Source: Dolichospermum sp. FACHB-1091
GTDB lineage: Bacteria; Cyanobacteriota; Cyanobacteriia; Cyanobacteriales; Nostocaceae
DNA length: 64,000 nucleotides
Direction: 5' to 3'
Assembly (NCBI RefSeq): GCF_014697585.1
Contig: NZ_JACJSB010000021.1
Span: 16,630 to 80,629, forward strand
Each line of letters starts with the position of its first letter. The first letter of the stretch is position 1. Shown here piece by piece: positions 16,637 through 25,693 of the stretch. The notes under the pieces are model-generated. The model did not search any database. It was not told where the DNA came from and worked only from the letters and a program-made list of their open reading frames with translations. A program made the position numbers and the translations under genes.

Positions 16637-18991
16637 ATGATGCTCACGAGTGGAATAATTATCTGTCTTAGTTATATTTTGGGTTTGCTATTGACTGCAA
16701 TTCCTTGGGGTGGTGTCTGGATTTTACTATTGGGTGTGGTAGGGGCGCTTTTATTTCGCCGAATATATGTTAATCTGCGGAAATTTGCTCTTAAAAAAGG
16801 TGCGACTGTTAGCAAAACAAAGCCAGTTGCTAATAACTGGATAAATATTCCCCATCCTACTGTATGGTTGATAGCCGGTGTGGTGGGCTTGTTGGCTACT
16901 TTTTATTTTAATTTGCGATTACCTCAACCTGGTATAAAAGATATTAGTCGCTTTGTGGTTGAGGATAAGAGCAATGTTGAACAATTAGTGATTGTGCGAG
17001 GTTTGGTGGATAGTAATCCTCGCTTAACTCGCAGTCAAAGGGGACAATTTTGGTTAACAGCGACTCAGTTAGATGAGGTACAGAATAATCAAGCTTCTGG
17101 GGGGAATCCCAGGGAGGTAACAGGTAGGTTATACGTGACTGTACCGATACTTCAGTCTACTGGTTTATATCCTGGACAAGAAATTGCGGTGACAGGATTT
17201 TTGTATAACCCAACAGCAGCGTTAAATCCTGGTGGTTTTGATTTTCAGAAATATCTGCGACAGGAGGGGACTTTTGCTGGTTTAGTGGGAAGACAGATTA
17301 ATATTCTCGATGATCAACGTCCTTGGGGATGGTGGCAAGTTCGTGGGAAAATCGGGAGATCACAAGCTCGTTTATTAGGTGTTCCTGAAGGTCCTCTTGT
17401 TAGTTCCATGGTTTTAGGCGCTAAGGCTGTTGATTTACCCTATGATACCCGTGATTTATTTGTCAGGACGGGTTTGGCTCATGCTTTGGCGGCTTCTGGT
17501 TTTCAAACTTCTTTAATTTTGGGTGTAATTTTACAGCTAACAAGACGCAAAAATAAAGCGACTCAGATCACTCTGGGTAGCTTGGGATTAACTGGTTTTT
17601 TGTTTTTAGCCGGTTTTGAACCTGCGGTATTAAGAGCCGTAATTATGGGCTTTGCGGCTTTGCTCGGTTTGGCTTTAGAAAAAGGTGTAAAGCAGTTGGG
17701 ATCTTTGTTGATAGCAGCAACATTATTATTAATATTTAATCCTTTGTGGATTTGTAATTTAGGTTTTCAATTAAGTTTTTTAGCTACATTAGGATTAATT
17801 GTCACCGCACCAGCAATAGATAAACGTTTAGATTGGCTACCACCAACAATTAGTTCTTTAATTTCCGCATCTTTAGCCGCAACAATTTGGACTGTACCCC
17901 GATTGCTAGAATTTTCTTGTGTAATTATAGTTTATAGTGTGCCTCTTAATATTCTGGCGACACCATTTATTTCTGTGATTAGCATTGGGGGAATGATTAG
18001 CGGTTTGGTAGGTTTAATTTTACCAGATTTAGGAAGTATTTTAGCGAGTTTTTTATATTATCCTACCCATTGGTTAATTCAACTGGTGAAATTTTTTGAT
18101 CATTTACCAGGAAGTCAGATACCTGTTGGTAGTATATCAATTTGGCAAATGTTGACTATCTATCTTTTAATTATTTTACCTTTGTTAGTCAAATGGTGGC
18201 AGAAACGCTGGTGGTTCGCAGGTTTTATTGTGGCCGGTTTGGTACTTTTTCCCCTTTGGTATTCTCATAATAATTTGCTTAGAATTACTTTATTAGAAAC
18301 CAGAACTGCACCAGTTTTAGTAATTCAAGATCGAGGTAATATTGCGATAGTTAATGGAGGAAATGAAGGTACAGGTAGATTTACAATTTTACCATTTTTA
18401 AGACAGCAAGGGATAAATCAAGTTAATTTGGCTGTCGCTAGTAAGTTCCCCGGTTATAGTCATGATGCTTGGTTGGAAATTATGCAAGATATACCAATTA
18501 AAAATTTATATGAATATACTCCCGATTTAGAAGACAATATTACAACTCAATTACTCCAACAACAACTCCAAAAACAGCAAGGAATCTATCAAGGTTTATC
18601 AGTTGGTCAACCGATAAATAATCCAACAATTATCGCACAATTAATTAATGAGCAGATACCAATTTTAAAATTACAAATTTTTAATCAAAACTGGTTACTA
18701 GTCGGTAATATTAAATCCCAACAAATTCAAGAGTTAATTAAAAGCGGAGATTTGTCTTCTCCCCAAGTTTTATGGTGTCCATCAGAATCTTTACAAAATC
18801 TAATTCTAGCACTTAAACCGCAAATAGCCATCGCTCCTACTAATAATTTAGATAGTAAAACATTATCTTCTTTAAGTAAAGGACAAACGAAGCTTTTTTT
18901 TACTGGTAAAGATGGTGCGATTCAATGGACACCCAACGGGGATTTTCAAACTTTCATTCAAACAACAGAAAATAAATCTTCTGTTTTATAA
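16637..18991 (+). CDS. comEC: ComEC/Rec2-type DNA uptake channel protein
   Basis: 784 residues. The order is two or three N-terminal membrane helices, an OB-like DUF4131 region (about 80-250), the Competence domain with many helices (about 255-560; LAHALAASGFQTSLILG is the typical entry motif) and a C-terminal metallo-beta-lactamase-like domain (about 575-780). The expected zinc motif HxHxDH is replaced by ASKFPGYSHDAW, so the nuclease-like domain lacks its metal ligands. Family role: transport of single-stranded DNA across the inner membrane in natural transformation. The ATG at 16637 is doubled (MM). Upstream lies only decayed sequence. Confidence 0.85.
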   Translation: MMLTSGIIICLSYILGLLLTAIPWGGVWILLLGVVGALLFRRIYVNLRKFALKKGATVSKTKPVANNWINIPHPTVWLIAGVVGLLATFYFNLRLPQPGIKDISRFVVEDKSNVEQLVIVRGLVDSNPRLTRSQRGQFWLTATQLDEVQNNQASGGNPREVTGRLYVTVPILQSTGLYPGQEIAVTGFLYNPTAALNPGGFDFQKYLRQEGTFAGLVGRQINILDDQRPWGWWQVRGKIGRSQARLLGVPEGPLVSSMVLGAKAVDLPYDTRDLFVRTGLAHALAASGFQTSLILGVILQLTRRKNKATQITLGSLGLTGFLFLAGFEPAVLRAVIMGFAALLGLALEKGVKQLGSLLIAATLLLIFNPLWICNLGFQLSFLATLGLIVTAPAIDKRLDWLPPTISSLISASLAATIWTVPRLLEFSCVIIVYSVPLNILATPFISVISIGGMISGLVGLILPDLGSILASFLYYPTHWLIQLVKFFDHLPGSQIPVGSISIWQMLTIYLLIILPLLVKWWQKRWWFAGFIVAGLVLFPLWYSHNNLLRITLLETRTAPVLVIQDRGNIAIVNGGNEGTGRFTILPFLRQQGINQVNLAVASKFPGYSHDAWLEIMQDIPIKNLYEYTPDLEDNITTQLLQQQLQKQQGIYQGLSVGQPINNPTIIAQLINEQIPILKLQIFNQNWLLVGNIKSQQIQELIKSGDLSSPQVLWCPSESLQNLILALKPQIAIAPTNNLDSKTLSSLSKGQTKLFFTGKDGAIQWTPNGDFQTFIQTTENKSSVL

Positions 18992-19151
18992 TATGGGTTT
19001 TTTCCCGCCAAGATACAAAGGAGCAAAAACCCAAAGAAAGAATACGAAGGTTTTTAGAAAACTACATATACATCGGTTTTATCCTGTTGACTTACTTGTG
19101 ATTTGGTTTATGTTAAAATACAGAAATATTCTCAACTAGTGCAATTTCACC

Positions 19152-19688
19152 ATGAAAAAATCAATTTCCCCAATTGCTTTAATTTTTAGCTGTGTATCTT
19201 TGATAGCTTGTACTAGCGCATTAAAGGATACATTTAAAGAAGAGGCTGCTGCTACTGTAACACAAAATCAAATGAAAACTGCTCTGGTAGTAGCAAGTGA
19301 ACAACGGAATAAACAAGCATCTTCTCTACAATCAGAAACAGAAGAGAAGAAAGAACCTGTTGGTAAAAACCTAGACAACAATAAGAAGACTAAAAAAGGT
19401 GCAAATCAACAACCAAAGGAGGGAAGAGTAAAAAAAATAGTCAGTGGTGATTTAATGTGTTATGTCACCTTAGTAGATAATAAAGGAATACAACACAATG
19501 TTGGCGCAAGTTTTGAAGTTTGTGACGAGAAGAAGTTTTTGAATAAAAAAGTCCGCGTTACTTATAAAGTAGAATCAGTTAATGATTGTCAGAGTGCAGA
19601 ACCCTGTGGAAAAACTCGTAAACAATCAATCATTACTAAAATGGAAGTTGTGAATGAAAGTTCAAAAAAAAAGATTCGTACACCTTGA
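19152..19688 (+). CDS. Small lysine-rich lipoprotein of unknown function
   Basis: 178 residues with a lipoprotein signal peptide (basic MKKS, hydrophobic core, lipobox LIAC with Cys20). Residues 25-100 are low-complexity, charged and probably disordered (KKTKKGANQQ). Residues 100-165 form a small domain with four cysteines (LMCYV, FEVCDE, NDCQSAEPCGK), likely disulfide-bonded or OB-like. Probably anchored to a periplasmic membrane face. It overlaps the next gene by four bases. Confidence 0.7.
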   Translation: MKKSISPIALIFSCVSLIACTSALKDTFKEEAAATVTQNQMKTALVVASEQRNKQASSLQSETEEKKEPVGKNLDNNKKTKKGANQQPKEGRVKKIVSGDLMCYVTLVDNKGIQHNVGASFEVCDEKKFLNKKVRVTYKVESVNDCQSAEPCGKTRKQSIITKMEVVNESSKKKIRTP

Positions 19689-19984
19689 GTAATGGGAAAT
19701 GGAAGATTACTATTAGTAATAGCAACTCTTGGAATGGTGTGAATGGTACAGGAAATGTGAGTTATCAAGGATGTGACGTTAATGGTAAATGTCTCAGGTT
19801 AAGAGGTGGTAAAATAGTTTGTCGAGACGGTGTATGTCGTACAGCTTGGAAAAATGCAAATTACACTTATATTTTAGAACAACCTATTACTGAAAATGGT
19901 AATGCTGATTCTACTTTGATAGTCAGAAAAGGTAGAACTGAGGTTTTGAAAGTTACAGATTTGAAAGCTATACCTGATAGATAA
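19685..19984 (+). CDS. Hypothetical protein starting at TTG inside the lipoprotein stop
   Basis: 99 residues if translation starts at TTG 19685, overlapping the preceding TGA as TTGA. It contains a beta-rich repeat-like sequence with four cysteines (GCDVNGKC, VCRDGVC). I recall similar short cyanobacterial hypothetical proteins but can give no function. Alternatives are a gene fragment that lost its own start and signal peptide, or a distal part of the lipoprotein gene separated by a frameshift. Translational coupling is plausible. Confidence 0.5.
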   Translation: MSNGKWKITISNSNSWNGVNGTGNVSYQGCDVNGKCLRLRGGKIVCRDGVCRTAWKNANYTYILEQPITENGNADSTLIVRKGRTEVLKVTDLKAIPDR

Positions 19985-20040
19985 TCAAAAAAACATCCCA
20001 GTTTATTTTAACTCAATTATTAAATAATAATTGATTATTA

Positions 20041-20094
20041 GGCGTTGCATAATAGCGGTATGAATTGTATTTTTTTCCTCAAATCAGCAACGCC
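20041..20094. repeat. 54-bp inverted-repeat element between converging genes
   Basis: Ends GGCGTTGC (20041-20048) and GCAACGCC (20087-20094) are perfect inverted repeats. The interior has ATAGCGGTATG, as in the kinase-gene element, and CCTCAAATCAGCAACGCC also occurs at about 10289-10306. Its place between two converging stops suggests it may serve as a transcription stop. Confidence 0.6.
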
Positions 20095-20099
20095 AATTA

Positions 20100-20933
20100 T
20101 TACTCTTCTGGGGTAAAATTTTGGTCAAGAAAATTAAGAGCGTGGTTGCGGAGTTCAAAATATTCCGTTGAGTTCCGCATGGCCATTCTATCTCTAGGAT
20201 GTGCAAAAGGAACTGTTAAAATTTCTCCAATGTTTGCAGATGGTCCATTAGTCATTAAAATGATCCGATCTGACATATAAATTGCTTCGTCCACATCATG
20301 GGTAATCATCATAACTGCTTGACGATGATGTTCCCAAATATCTAATACTTGACGTTGTAATTTACCACGAGTTAGAGCATCTAAAGCACCAAAAGGTTCA
20401 TCCATTAATAACATTTTGGGACGAATTGCTAAAGCTCTAGCAATACCTACCCTTTGTTTCATACCTCCAGAAATTTCATCAGGATATTTGTCGGCCGCTG
20501 CTGTCAAGTTTACCATAGCTAAGTGTTCATTGACAATGCTAATTTTTTCGGCACGATTAGCATTTTTTAATACTTCATCTACAGCTAAACGGATATTTTC
20601 GCGGACAGTTAACCAGGGTAATAATGAGTAATTTTGAAATACCATCATTCTCTCTGCTCCTGGTTTACGAATCTCTTTTCCTTCTAAACGCACAGAACCA
20701 GAAGTAGCTTTTTCAAAACCGCCAATTATTTTTAATAATGTGGATTTACCGCAGCCAGAATGACCAATTACAGAAATATATTCATCTTCACCAATAGTTA
20801 AATTAATATTATTTAAAACGACAAATTTGCCTTTATCTGGGGTGGGATAGGATTTAACCAAGTTCTCAATTTCTAAAAATCCGTTTCGTTGTCTTTCTGT
20901 GGTATTATTATCTGTTAAAATTGGATATGTCAT
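20100..20933 (-). CDS. ABC transporter ATPase, nitrate/bicarbonate/cyanate type (NrtD-like)
   Basis: 277 residues. Walker A is GHSGCGKSTLL, the signature is EISGGMKQRVGIARAL, Walker B is MLLMDEPFGALD and the switch histidine is in MITHDVDEA. The N-terminal extension and the ALxKxYP-like start match the NrtD/CmpD/SsuB group. It is the last gene of a three-gene minus-strand operon behind a substrate-binding protein and a permease. There is no NrtC-type fused ATPase/sensor here. The substrate cannot be told from the sequence alone. Confidence 0.85.
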   Translation of the reverse strand: MTYPILTDNNTTERQRNGFLEIENLVKSYPTPDKGKFVVLNNINLTIGEDEYISVIGHSGCGKSTLLKIIGGFEKATSGSVRLEGKEIRKPGAERMMVFQNYSLLPWLTVRENIRLAVDEVLKNANRAEKISIVNEHLAMVNLTAAADKYPDEISGGMKQRVGIARALAIRPKMLLMDEPFGALDALTRGKLQRQVLDIWEHHRQAVMMITHDVDEAIYMSDRIILMTNGPSANIGEILTVPFAHPRDRMAMRNSTEYFELRNHALNFLDQNFTPEE

Positions 20934-20965
20934 GATTAATCACCCTTGATCTAATTAACTTTTTT

Positions 20966-22408
20966 TTAAGACATAAAAAATCGAGCGGGAGCATTAGCGC
21001 GGATATCAAAACTATGAAGATATCCTACAGGATCACTGGGATCAAATCCTTTTTTATCTATAAATGCCTCTGGAGGTTCAACCTTATAATCATTTGCGGG
21101 ACATTGAATACCCATTTCTGTGGCTATTTCCCGATATAAATCTGTTCTCCAACCTTTTGCGGCTACTTGTTCGGCGTTTTTAGGAATTTCTTTGATTTGT
21201 CCCCAACGGGCTGCTTGAGTCATTAACCAAAGACTGCGAGAACGCCATAAAAATGTTGAATGTTCTCCTATTTCGTGGGGAATAGTGTTAGGAAGATCAT
21301 AAAAGATTGTGGTATCATCTGCTTTTATCGTGCGGTCTTGACCGTCAAAACCACCATAGTTATAATTACCAATAATTCCCGGTCCGGTAAACTTGGTAAT
21401 AGGAACACCTGATTTTTTGGGTTTTGCACCAGTAAAAGCACGTTCTGTGAGTAATTCAGCTATTTGTTGACGATTTTCAGGTCGGCTACAATATTGACAA
21501 GCTTCTATCATGGCTTTTACTAAAGAACGGTAAGTTTTAGGGTAATTAATAATAAAAGATTCCATTACCCCTAATAGTCTGTCTGGGTGTCCGTGCCATA
21601 TTTCCTTACCTTGAGCAAAAGTAAAACCAATACCTTCATTACCAGTAATTGCTCTAGTATTCCAAGGTTCAGCCACCATATAGGCTTGCATTGCGCCAAT
21701 TCTCATATTTGTCACCATTTGTGGTGGAGGAACAATGATGATCCGAAATTCTTTAAGAGGATCAACACCCGCAGCAGCGGAAAGATAACGAGCGAAATAT
21801 TCATAAATGGCAGAACTGAGGACTACAGCCCAGATTTTCTTTTCTGGGGGTTGTTTGTCAAAATAACCGCGAAAGTCCCTTCCAAAGGCTTCTAAAGCCC
21901 CCTCAGCGTATTTCTGTTGATATTCGTACCAAGGACGGATACCATAGTCCCACATTTCCTTATTCATGGTCATAGCGTTACCATGTCGGTGGATAGTCAT
22001 TGCAGCACATAGGGGAGCATGACGGGCACCTTCCGCGCCAATTCTAGCATTAGTGACAGCACCGGAAACGACAGGGGAAGCGTCGAGACGACCAAAAATC
22101 AAGCCGTCGCGGGAAGTAGCCCAACTAGCTTCCCGGTTAAGTGTGACATTTAAGCCATATTTACGGAAAAATCCTTTTTTCCAAGCGATCGCAAATGGTG
22201 CACAATCATTAACAGGGACATAACCAACCGTAAGATTAGGTTTCTCTAAATCTTGGGGTCTAACTACCTGTGTCACCGCTAAAGCTTCTTCTGTTAGTCC
22301 GTTAGCAGACCTATCTCCAGAAACAGCACAGGAAGATAATATAATTCCCGCAGTTGTCGCACCCATTCCCGCAATAAAATCCCTGCGAGTTAAATAATTT
22401 TCACTCAT
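20966..22408 (-). CDS. NrtA/CmpA-family substrate-binding lipoprotein
   Basis: 480 residues. The N-terminus has a Tat-like TRRDFIAGMG followed by a lipobox (ILSSC), so it is probably exported and lipid-anchored. The body is the NrtA/CmpA fold (VGYVPVNDCAPFAIAW, GRLDASPVVSGAV, GAMQAYMVAEPWN). It binds an anion such as nitrate, bicarbonate or cyanate; which one is not clear. It is transcribed between the permease and the ATPase, 32 bases before the latter. The usual operon order is binding protein first, so B-A-D here is a variant. Confidence 0.85.
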   Translation of the reverse strand: MSENYLTRRDFIAGMGATTAGIILSSCAVSGDRSANGLTEEALAVTQVVRPQDLEKPNLTVGYVPVNDCAPFAIAWKKGFFRKYGLNVTLNREASWATSRDGLIFGRLDASPVVSGAVTNARIGAEGARHAPLCAAMTIHRHGNAMTMNKEMWDYGIRPWYEYQQKYAEGALEAFGRDFRGYFDKQPPEKKIWAVVLSSAIYEYFARYLSAAAGVDPLKEFRIIIVPPPQMVTNMRIGAMQAYMVAEPWNTRAITGNEGIGFTFAQGKEIWHGHPDRLLGVMESFIINYPKTYRSLVKAMIEACQYCSRPENRQQIAELLTERAFTGAKPKKSGVPITKFTGPGIIGNYNYGGFDGQDRTIKADDTTIFYDLPNTIPHEIGEHSTFLWRSRSLWLMTQAARWGQIKEIPKNAEQVAAKGWRTDLYREIATEMGIQCPANDYKVEPPEAFIDKKGFDPSDPVGYLHSFDIRANAPARFFMS

Positions 22409-22476
22409 AATAATTAATCATTAATAATTGAAAAATTCTCTTAAATCTCTCTGCTCCTTTGCGTGAGAAAAAATCA

Positions 22477-23322
22477 TTAACCTCCTGGACGGTGAGTAAC
22501 TAACTCTTGAATTTTGCCCACAGCATAATCTAAAATCAACCCTGTTAAACCAATTATAAACACTGCTAAAAACACAGAACTCAGATTTAAACGACTCCAT
22601 TCGTCCCAAACAAAAAAGCCAATTCCTATACCTCCGGTGAGCATTTCTACAGCTACAATTACTAGCCAAGCAATGCCTAAACTAATTCTCAAACCAGTAA
22701 AAATATAAGGTAAACTAGCAGGTAAAATGATTTTAGTAATTTGTCGCCAGCGGGGCATTTCTAGGACTTGCGCTACATCTAAATAATCTTTGGGGACGCT
22801 AGAAACTCCCAAAGCAGTATTAATAATTGTTGGCCATAGCGACGTAATGAAAATGACGAAAATAGCGGAAGGATCTGCTAAATTAAAAAGAGATAAAGAA
22901 ATGGGCAACCAAGCCAATGGAGATACAGGTTTAAAAATCTGAATAATGGGATTAAAAGCCAGCATTGCCGGTCTAGACATTCCGATTAAAAAACCCAAAG
23001 GAATGGCCACTAATGCCCCCAAACCAAATCCTAATATTACCCGGCGTAAACTGGCTAATAATAACCAACCAACTCCTAAATCACCCGGACCTCTTTCATA
23101 AAATGGATGTAAAATATATTCCCAATTAGCAATTAAAGCTTCTGGTGGTGTAGGCATTAATTCATGATTAGCTAATGCTACCACCCACCACAATAAAATA
23201 ATTCCCAAACAGCCTAATGCTGGGAATAAAAAAGTGTCTTGAAAAATTATCGTTTTGGCTTTTCTCCACACAGTTTGACTAGCAACTGCTATAATGGCTG
23301 CTAAATTTAGTTGCAATATCAT
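22477..23322 (-). CDS. ABC transporter permease, NrtB/CmpB type
   Basis: 281 residues with six predicted membrane helices. The cytoplasmic EAA-like loop (DVAQVLEMPRWRQITKIILP) and VPKDYLDVAQVL are typical of the NrtB/SsuC group. First gene of the operon. An ATG at 23322 begins after an AT-rich leader. It should form the membrane channel for the binding protein and ATPase that follow. Confidence 0.85.
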   Translation of the reverse strand: MILQLNLAAIIAVASQTVWRKAKTIIFQDTFLFPALGCLGIILLWWVVALANHELMPTPPEALIANWEYILHPFYERGPGDLGVGWLLLASLRRVILGFGLGALVAIPLGFLIGMSRPAMLAFNPIIQIFKPVSPLAWLPISLSLFNLADPSAIFVIFITSLWPTIINTALGVSSVPKDYLDVAQVLEMPRWRQITKIILPASLPYIFTGLRISLGIAWLVIVAVEMLTGGIGIGFFVWDEWSRLNLSSVFLAVFIIGLTGLILDYAVGKIQELVTHRPGG

Positions 23323-23830
23323 TTATTTTACCTCAGCAGAGTTAAGCGCGGGTGCAAAGAAATTAAATTAGATAGTACCAACCTTGGACACTGATGAGAT
23401 CAGAACATCATGATAATTATTAATTATAATTAATAATTATGATTCTGTCTCTTCAGTCTTTTCTCAATGCCTAGGAAGTTAGCTGACGGGCTAGGGTTGA
23501 GAGATACCATTTTTTACTTTATTTTAGAATGATTTTGAACTTTAAAGCGCAAATTAATCAACTAGTCAAGACAAAAACACGCCCCACAATTTGGTTCTTC
23601 CGTTCCAGTGCTACTGTTGTAATGTACTGGACTAGGCTGACTTACTTGAAATTAATAGTAGTATGATAACATTGATATCTAGTGATAACATCAGTATTAA
23701 TCATAAATATTAATCATAAATATTAGTATTAGTTACTTAACTGGGGTTTGGTGGAAAAGTTATCTGTGAGGGTAGGGAACTCTTAACCGTGACCAGTCAA
23801 CCGTCAACCGTCATTTGTCTATGTAAATTG
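23323..23830. promoter_or_regulatory. Leader and intergenic region before the ABC transporter
   Basis: This gap holds the transporter promoter region. At 23413-23440 there is a perfect 28-base AT palindrome (ATAATTATTAATTA and its complement), and at about 23697-23733 ATTAATCATAA direct repeats occur three times. I looked for an NtcA site (GTA-N8-TAC) and found none that I could support. No reading frame of note. Confidence 0.4.
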
Positions 23831-25096
23831 TCAACTTAGGCTAACTTTGACTGCTGATAAAAAATGACCAATTAAATACAGAGAACCGCATAATACAACT
23901 TGATTATCTGTGGAGGGACAAGCAACGTCTAAGGCTGAAAATACATCTGTATAAGTATTACAAAACTTTAAATCTGGACAAATTGACGCTGCTAAATTAG
24001 CTAATTTTCCTAAATCCGCTGAATTGCTATCGGGTACTGGCACTAAATACAATTTATCCCCTGGTTTGAGAAGTTCCTGAAAAATATCACTATGATCTTT
24101 GGTGGCCAGCATTCCCATTACCCAAGTAATGTTTTTAGTTTTGAGTGTATCTACATAATGACGTAAAACATTAGCTGAGGCTGGGTTGTGTGCGCCGTCA
24201 ATGAGGATTTGATAAGTTTTCCAAGTAATCCATTGCATTCTCCCTGGCCACTTGGTTTTAGCCATTCCTTGAATAATAGCTTGTTCAGAAATTTGCCAAT
24301 TCTGTTTTTGCAAGATTTCCAAAGCTGCTATTGCTAAGGCTGAATTATGTAATTGAATTTGTCCCTGTAATGCTAAGGGGTATTTTATTGTTTCTGGACT
24401 GGCTATTTTTTGATATTCGGCCCAGTTTTGATTAATTTTACGAGAGGGTGCGGGGGTAAAAATCGGGCATTGTAATTCTAGAATACGCGATCGCACGACT
24501 TTTTGGGCTGCTTCTGGTAATGAACCCACCACCACCGGACATCCGGGTTTGATAATTCCCGCTTTTTCTCTGGCAATATGGGTTGTAGTTGGTCCTAGTT
24601 GTTGCCAATGTTCTCGACTTATGGAAGTAATTATTGTCACTAAAGGATCATCACAGACATTAGTGGCATCTAAACGTCCTCCTAGTCCGACTTCAATTAC
24701 CGCAATATCAACTTGTTGCTGGGCAAAATATAACCAAGCGGCTGCGGTAATTACCTCAAATTGGGTAGGAGATTCTTCATCTGGATTAATTGCTGCTTGA
24801 ACTTTAAGTATTAATTCACACAATTTATCACTATTAATTGCTTGTTCATTCACACAGATACGTTCTGTCCAATCAACCAAATGGGGGGAGGTGTAGCGTC
24901 CAGTTTTATAACCAGCTTCAGTAAGTACCGCAGACAGATAAGCACAAACAGAACCTTTACCATTAGTACCAGCGACATGAACAATTGGCACTTGGTGATG
25001 GGGATTTCCCAAAATTGCCAATAAATTGACAATTCGAGATAACCCCAAATTGACACCAAAATGCTGAAAAGGTTGGAGTAGGGAATCTATGCTCAT
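23831..25096 (-). CDS. folC: Folylpolyglutamate synthase / dihydrofolate synthase
   Basis: 421 residues, the usual length. The ATP P-loop is HVAGTNGKGSVCA near residue 40; the Mur-ligase central motif (EVGLGGRLDATN) and the C-terminal substrate motif (ILIDGAHNPAS) are all present. It adds glutamate to dihydropteroate and folates in the cytoplasm. The ATG at 25096 fits the family's start. The stop lies at 23831 after an AT-rich intergenic stretch. Followed in the same orientation by nothing close; preceded by psbY on the same strand. Confidence 0.92.
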   Translation of the reverse strand: MSIDSLLQPFQHFGVNLGLSRIVNLLAILGNPHHQVPIVHVAGTNGKGSVCAYLSAVLTEAGYKTGRYTSPHLVDWTERICVNEQAINSDKLCELILKVQAAINPDEESPTQFEVITAAAWLYFAQQQVDIAVIEVGLGGRLDATNVCDDPLVTIITSISREHWQQLGPTTTHIAREKAGIIKPGCPVVVGSLPEAAQKVVRSRILELQCPIFTPAPSRKINQNWAEYQKIASPETIKYPLALQGQIQLHNSALAIAALEILQKQNWQISEQAIIQGMAKTKWPGRMQWITWKTYQILIDGAHNPASANVLRHYVDTLKTKNITWVMGMLATKDHSDIFQELLKPGDKLYLVPVPDSNSADLGKLANLAASICPDLKFCNTYTDVFSALDVACPSTDNQVVLCGSLYLIGHFLSAVKVSLS

Positions 25097-25154
25097 GGGA
25101 ATTGTGTAATTGGTAATTTGGTAATTAGATTAGAATTGGTAGAACTCTTGCCTA

Positions 25155-25195
25155 TTCTCTGTTCCCTGTTCCCTGTTCCCTGTTCCCTATTCTCC
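25155..25195. repeat. TTCCCTG heptamer array
   Basis: Five or so copies of the heptamer TTCCCTG between folC and psbY. The same unit makes the larger array at 34403-34607. Typical of cyanobacterial short tandemly repeated sequences. Confidence 0.8.
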
Positions 25196-25198
25196 AAA

Positions 25199-25324
25199 TT
25201 ACGCTTCTTTGCTCAAAAAGTTTTGTATTTGTCTAATAGCAGCAGCGCCGATATTAAAAGCAGCCCAACTAGCAGCGATCGCTAAAGGTGCTAAAACAAT
25301 TACTACACGAGTATCAATGTCCAT
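25199..25324 (-). CDS. psbY: Photosystem II protein PsbY
   Basis: 41 residues from an ATG at 25324 ([20 protein letters not shown]), with one membrane helix and the conserved end [16 protein letters not shown]. Length and sequence fit PsbY, a small peripheral subunit of photosystem II in the thylakoid membrane. An upstream in-frame extension to 25387 would use tnpB-remnant sequence and is rejected as the start. Confidence 0.88.
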   Translation of the reverse strand: MDIDTRVVIVLAPLAIAASWAAFNIGAAAIRQIQNFLSKEA

Positions 25325-25362
25325 ATTTAGAAACCCTCTGTAAATTAAAAATTTTAAGTTTT

Positions 25363-25500
25363 TTGACATACCTCCTCGTCCTTTCATGAGCGAGGATTCT
25401 TTGACACTGCACTGACTGGTGCTACCGAAAAGTAGTCTTATTCAGTCTCCATGTCCGTTTATAGTCTCCCAATGCCCTGTGGCGACTATACCTAGTTTAC
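25363..25500 (-). mobile_element. TnpB 3' end and right-end RNA remnant (IS200/IS605-like)
   Basis: On the minus strand, 25494-25442 reads VATGHWETINGHGD and TGA, which fits the tail of a cyanobacterial TnpB. It is followed by a structured stretch ending in GAATCCTCGC, a loop and the matching GCGAGG-type stem half (25374-25395), then GGTATGTCAA. Such a 3' end usually carries the reRNA that guides TnpB. No transposase or TnpB body remains. The segment lies directly upstream of psbY, so it forms part of its leader. Confidence 0.55.
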
Positions 25501-25648
25501 TATAAAGCCGTCCTATAAGAACGGGGATTGTATCCGATTTTTTTTGGTCAACAGTTCTCAGTTTTGATTGAGAACTCAAGTGGGGAATTTTTTCAAGGTT
25601 GTATGTAAAGTTTAATTAAAAGTCGGTGGTCAGTTGTAAAACGTGAAT

Positions 25649-25692
25649 CACCCATTACCAATTACCCATTACCAATTACCAATTACCCATTA
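25649..25692. repeat. CCATTAC/CAATTAC heptamer array
   Basis: About six heptamer units (CCATTAC, CAATTAC) adjoin the 3' end of the gamma carbonic anhydrase gene. The unit is the complement of the GGTAATTGG-type repeat upstream of cax (34183-34309). Confidence 0.8.
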
Positions 25693-25693
25693 C

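Noticed and set aside
25325..25387. Longer PsbY start at 25387
   Set aside because: It would add 21 residues from the TnpB-remnant hairpin. PsbY is about 41 residues and begins at MDIDTRV.
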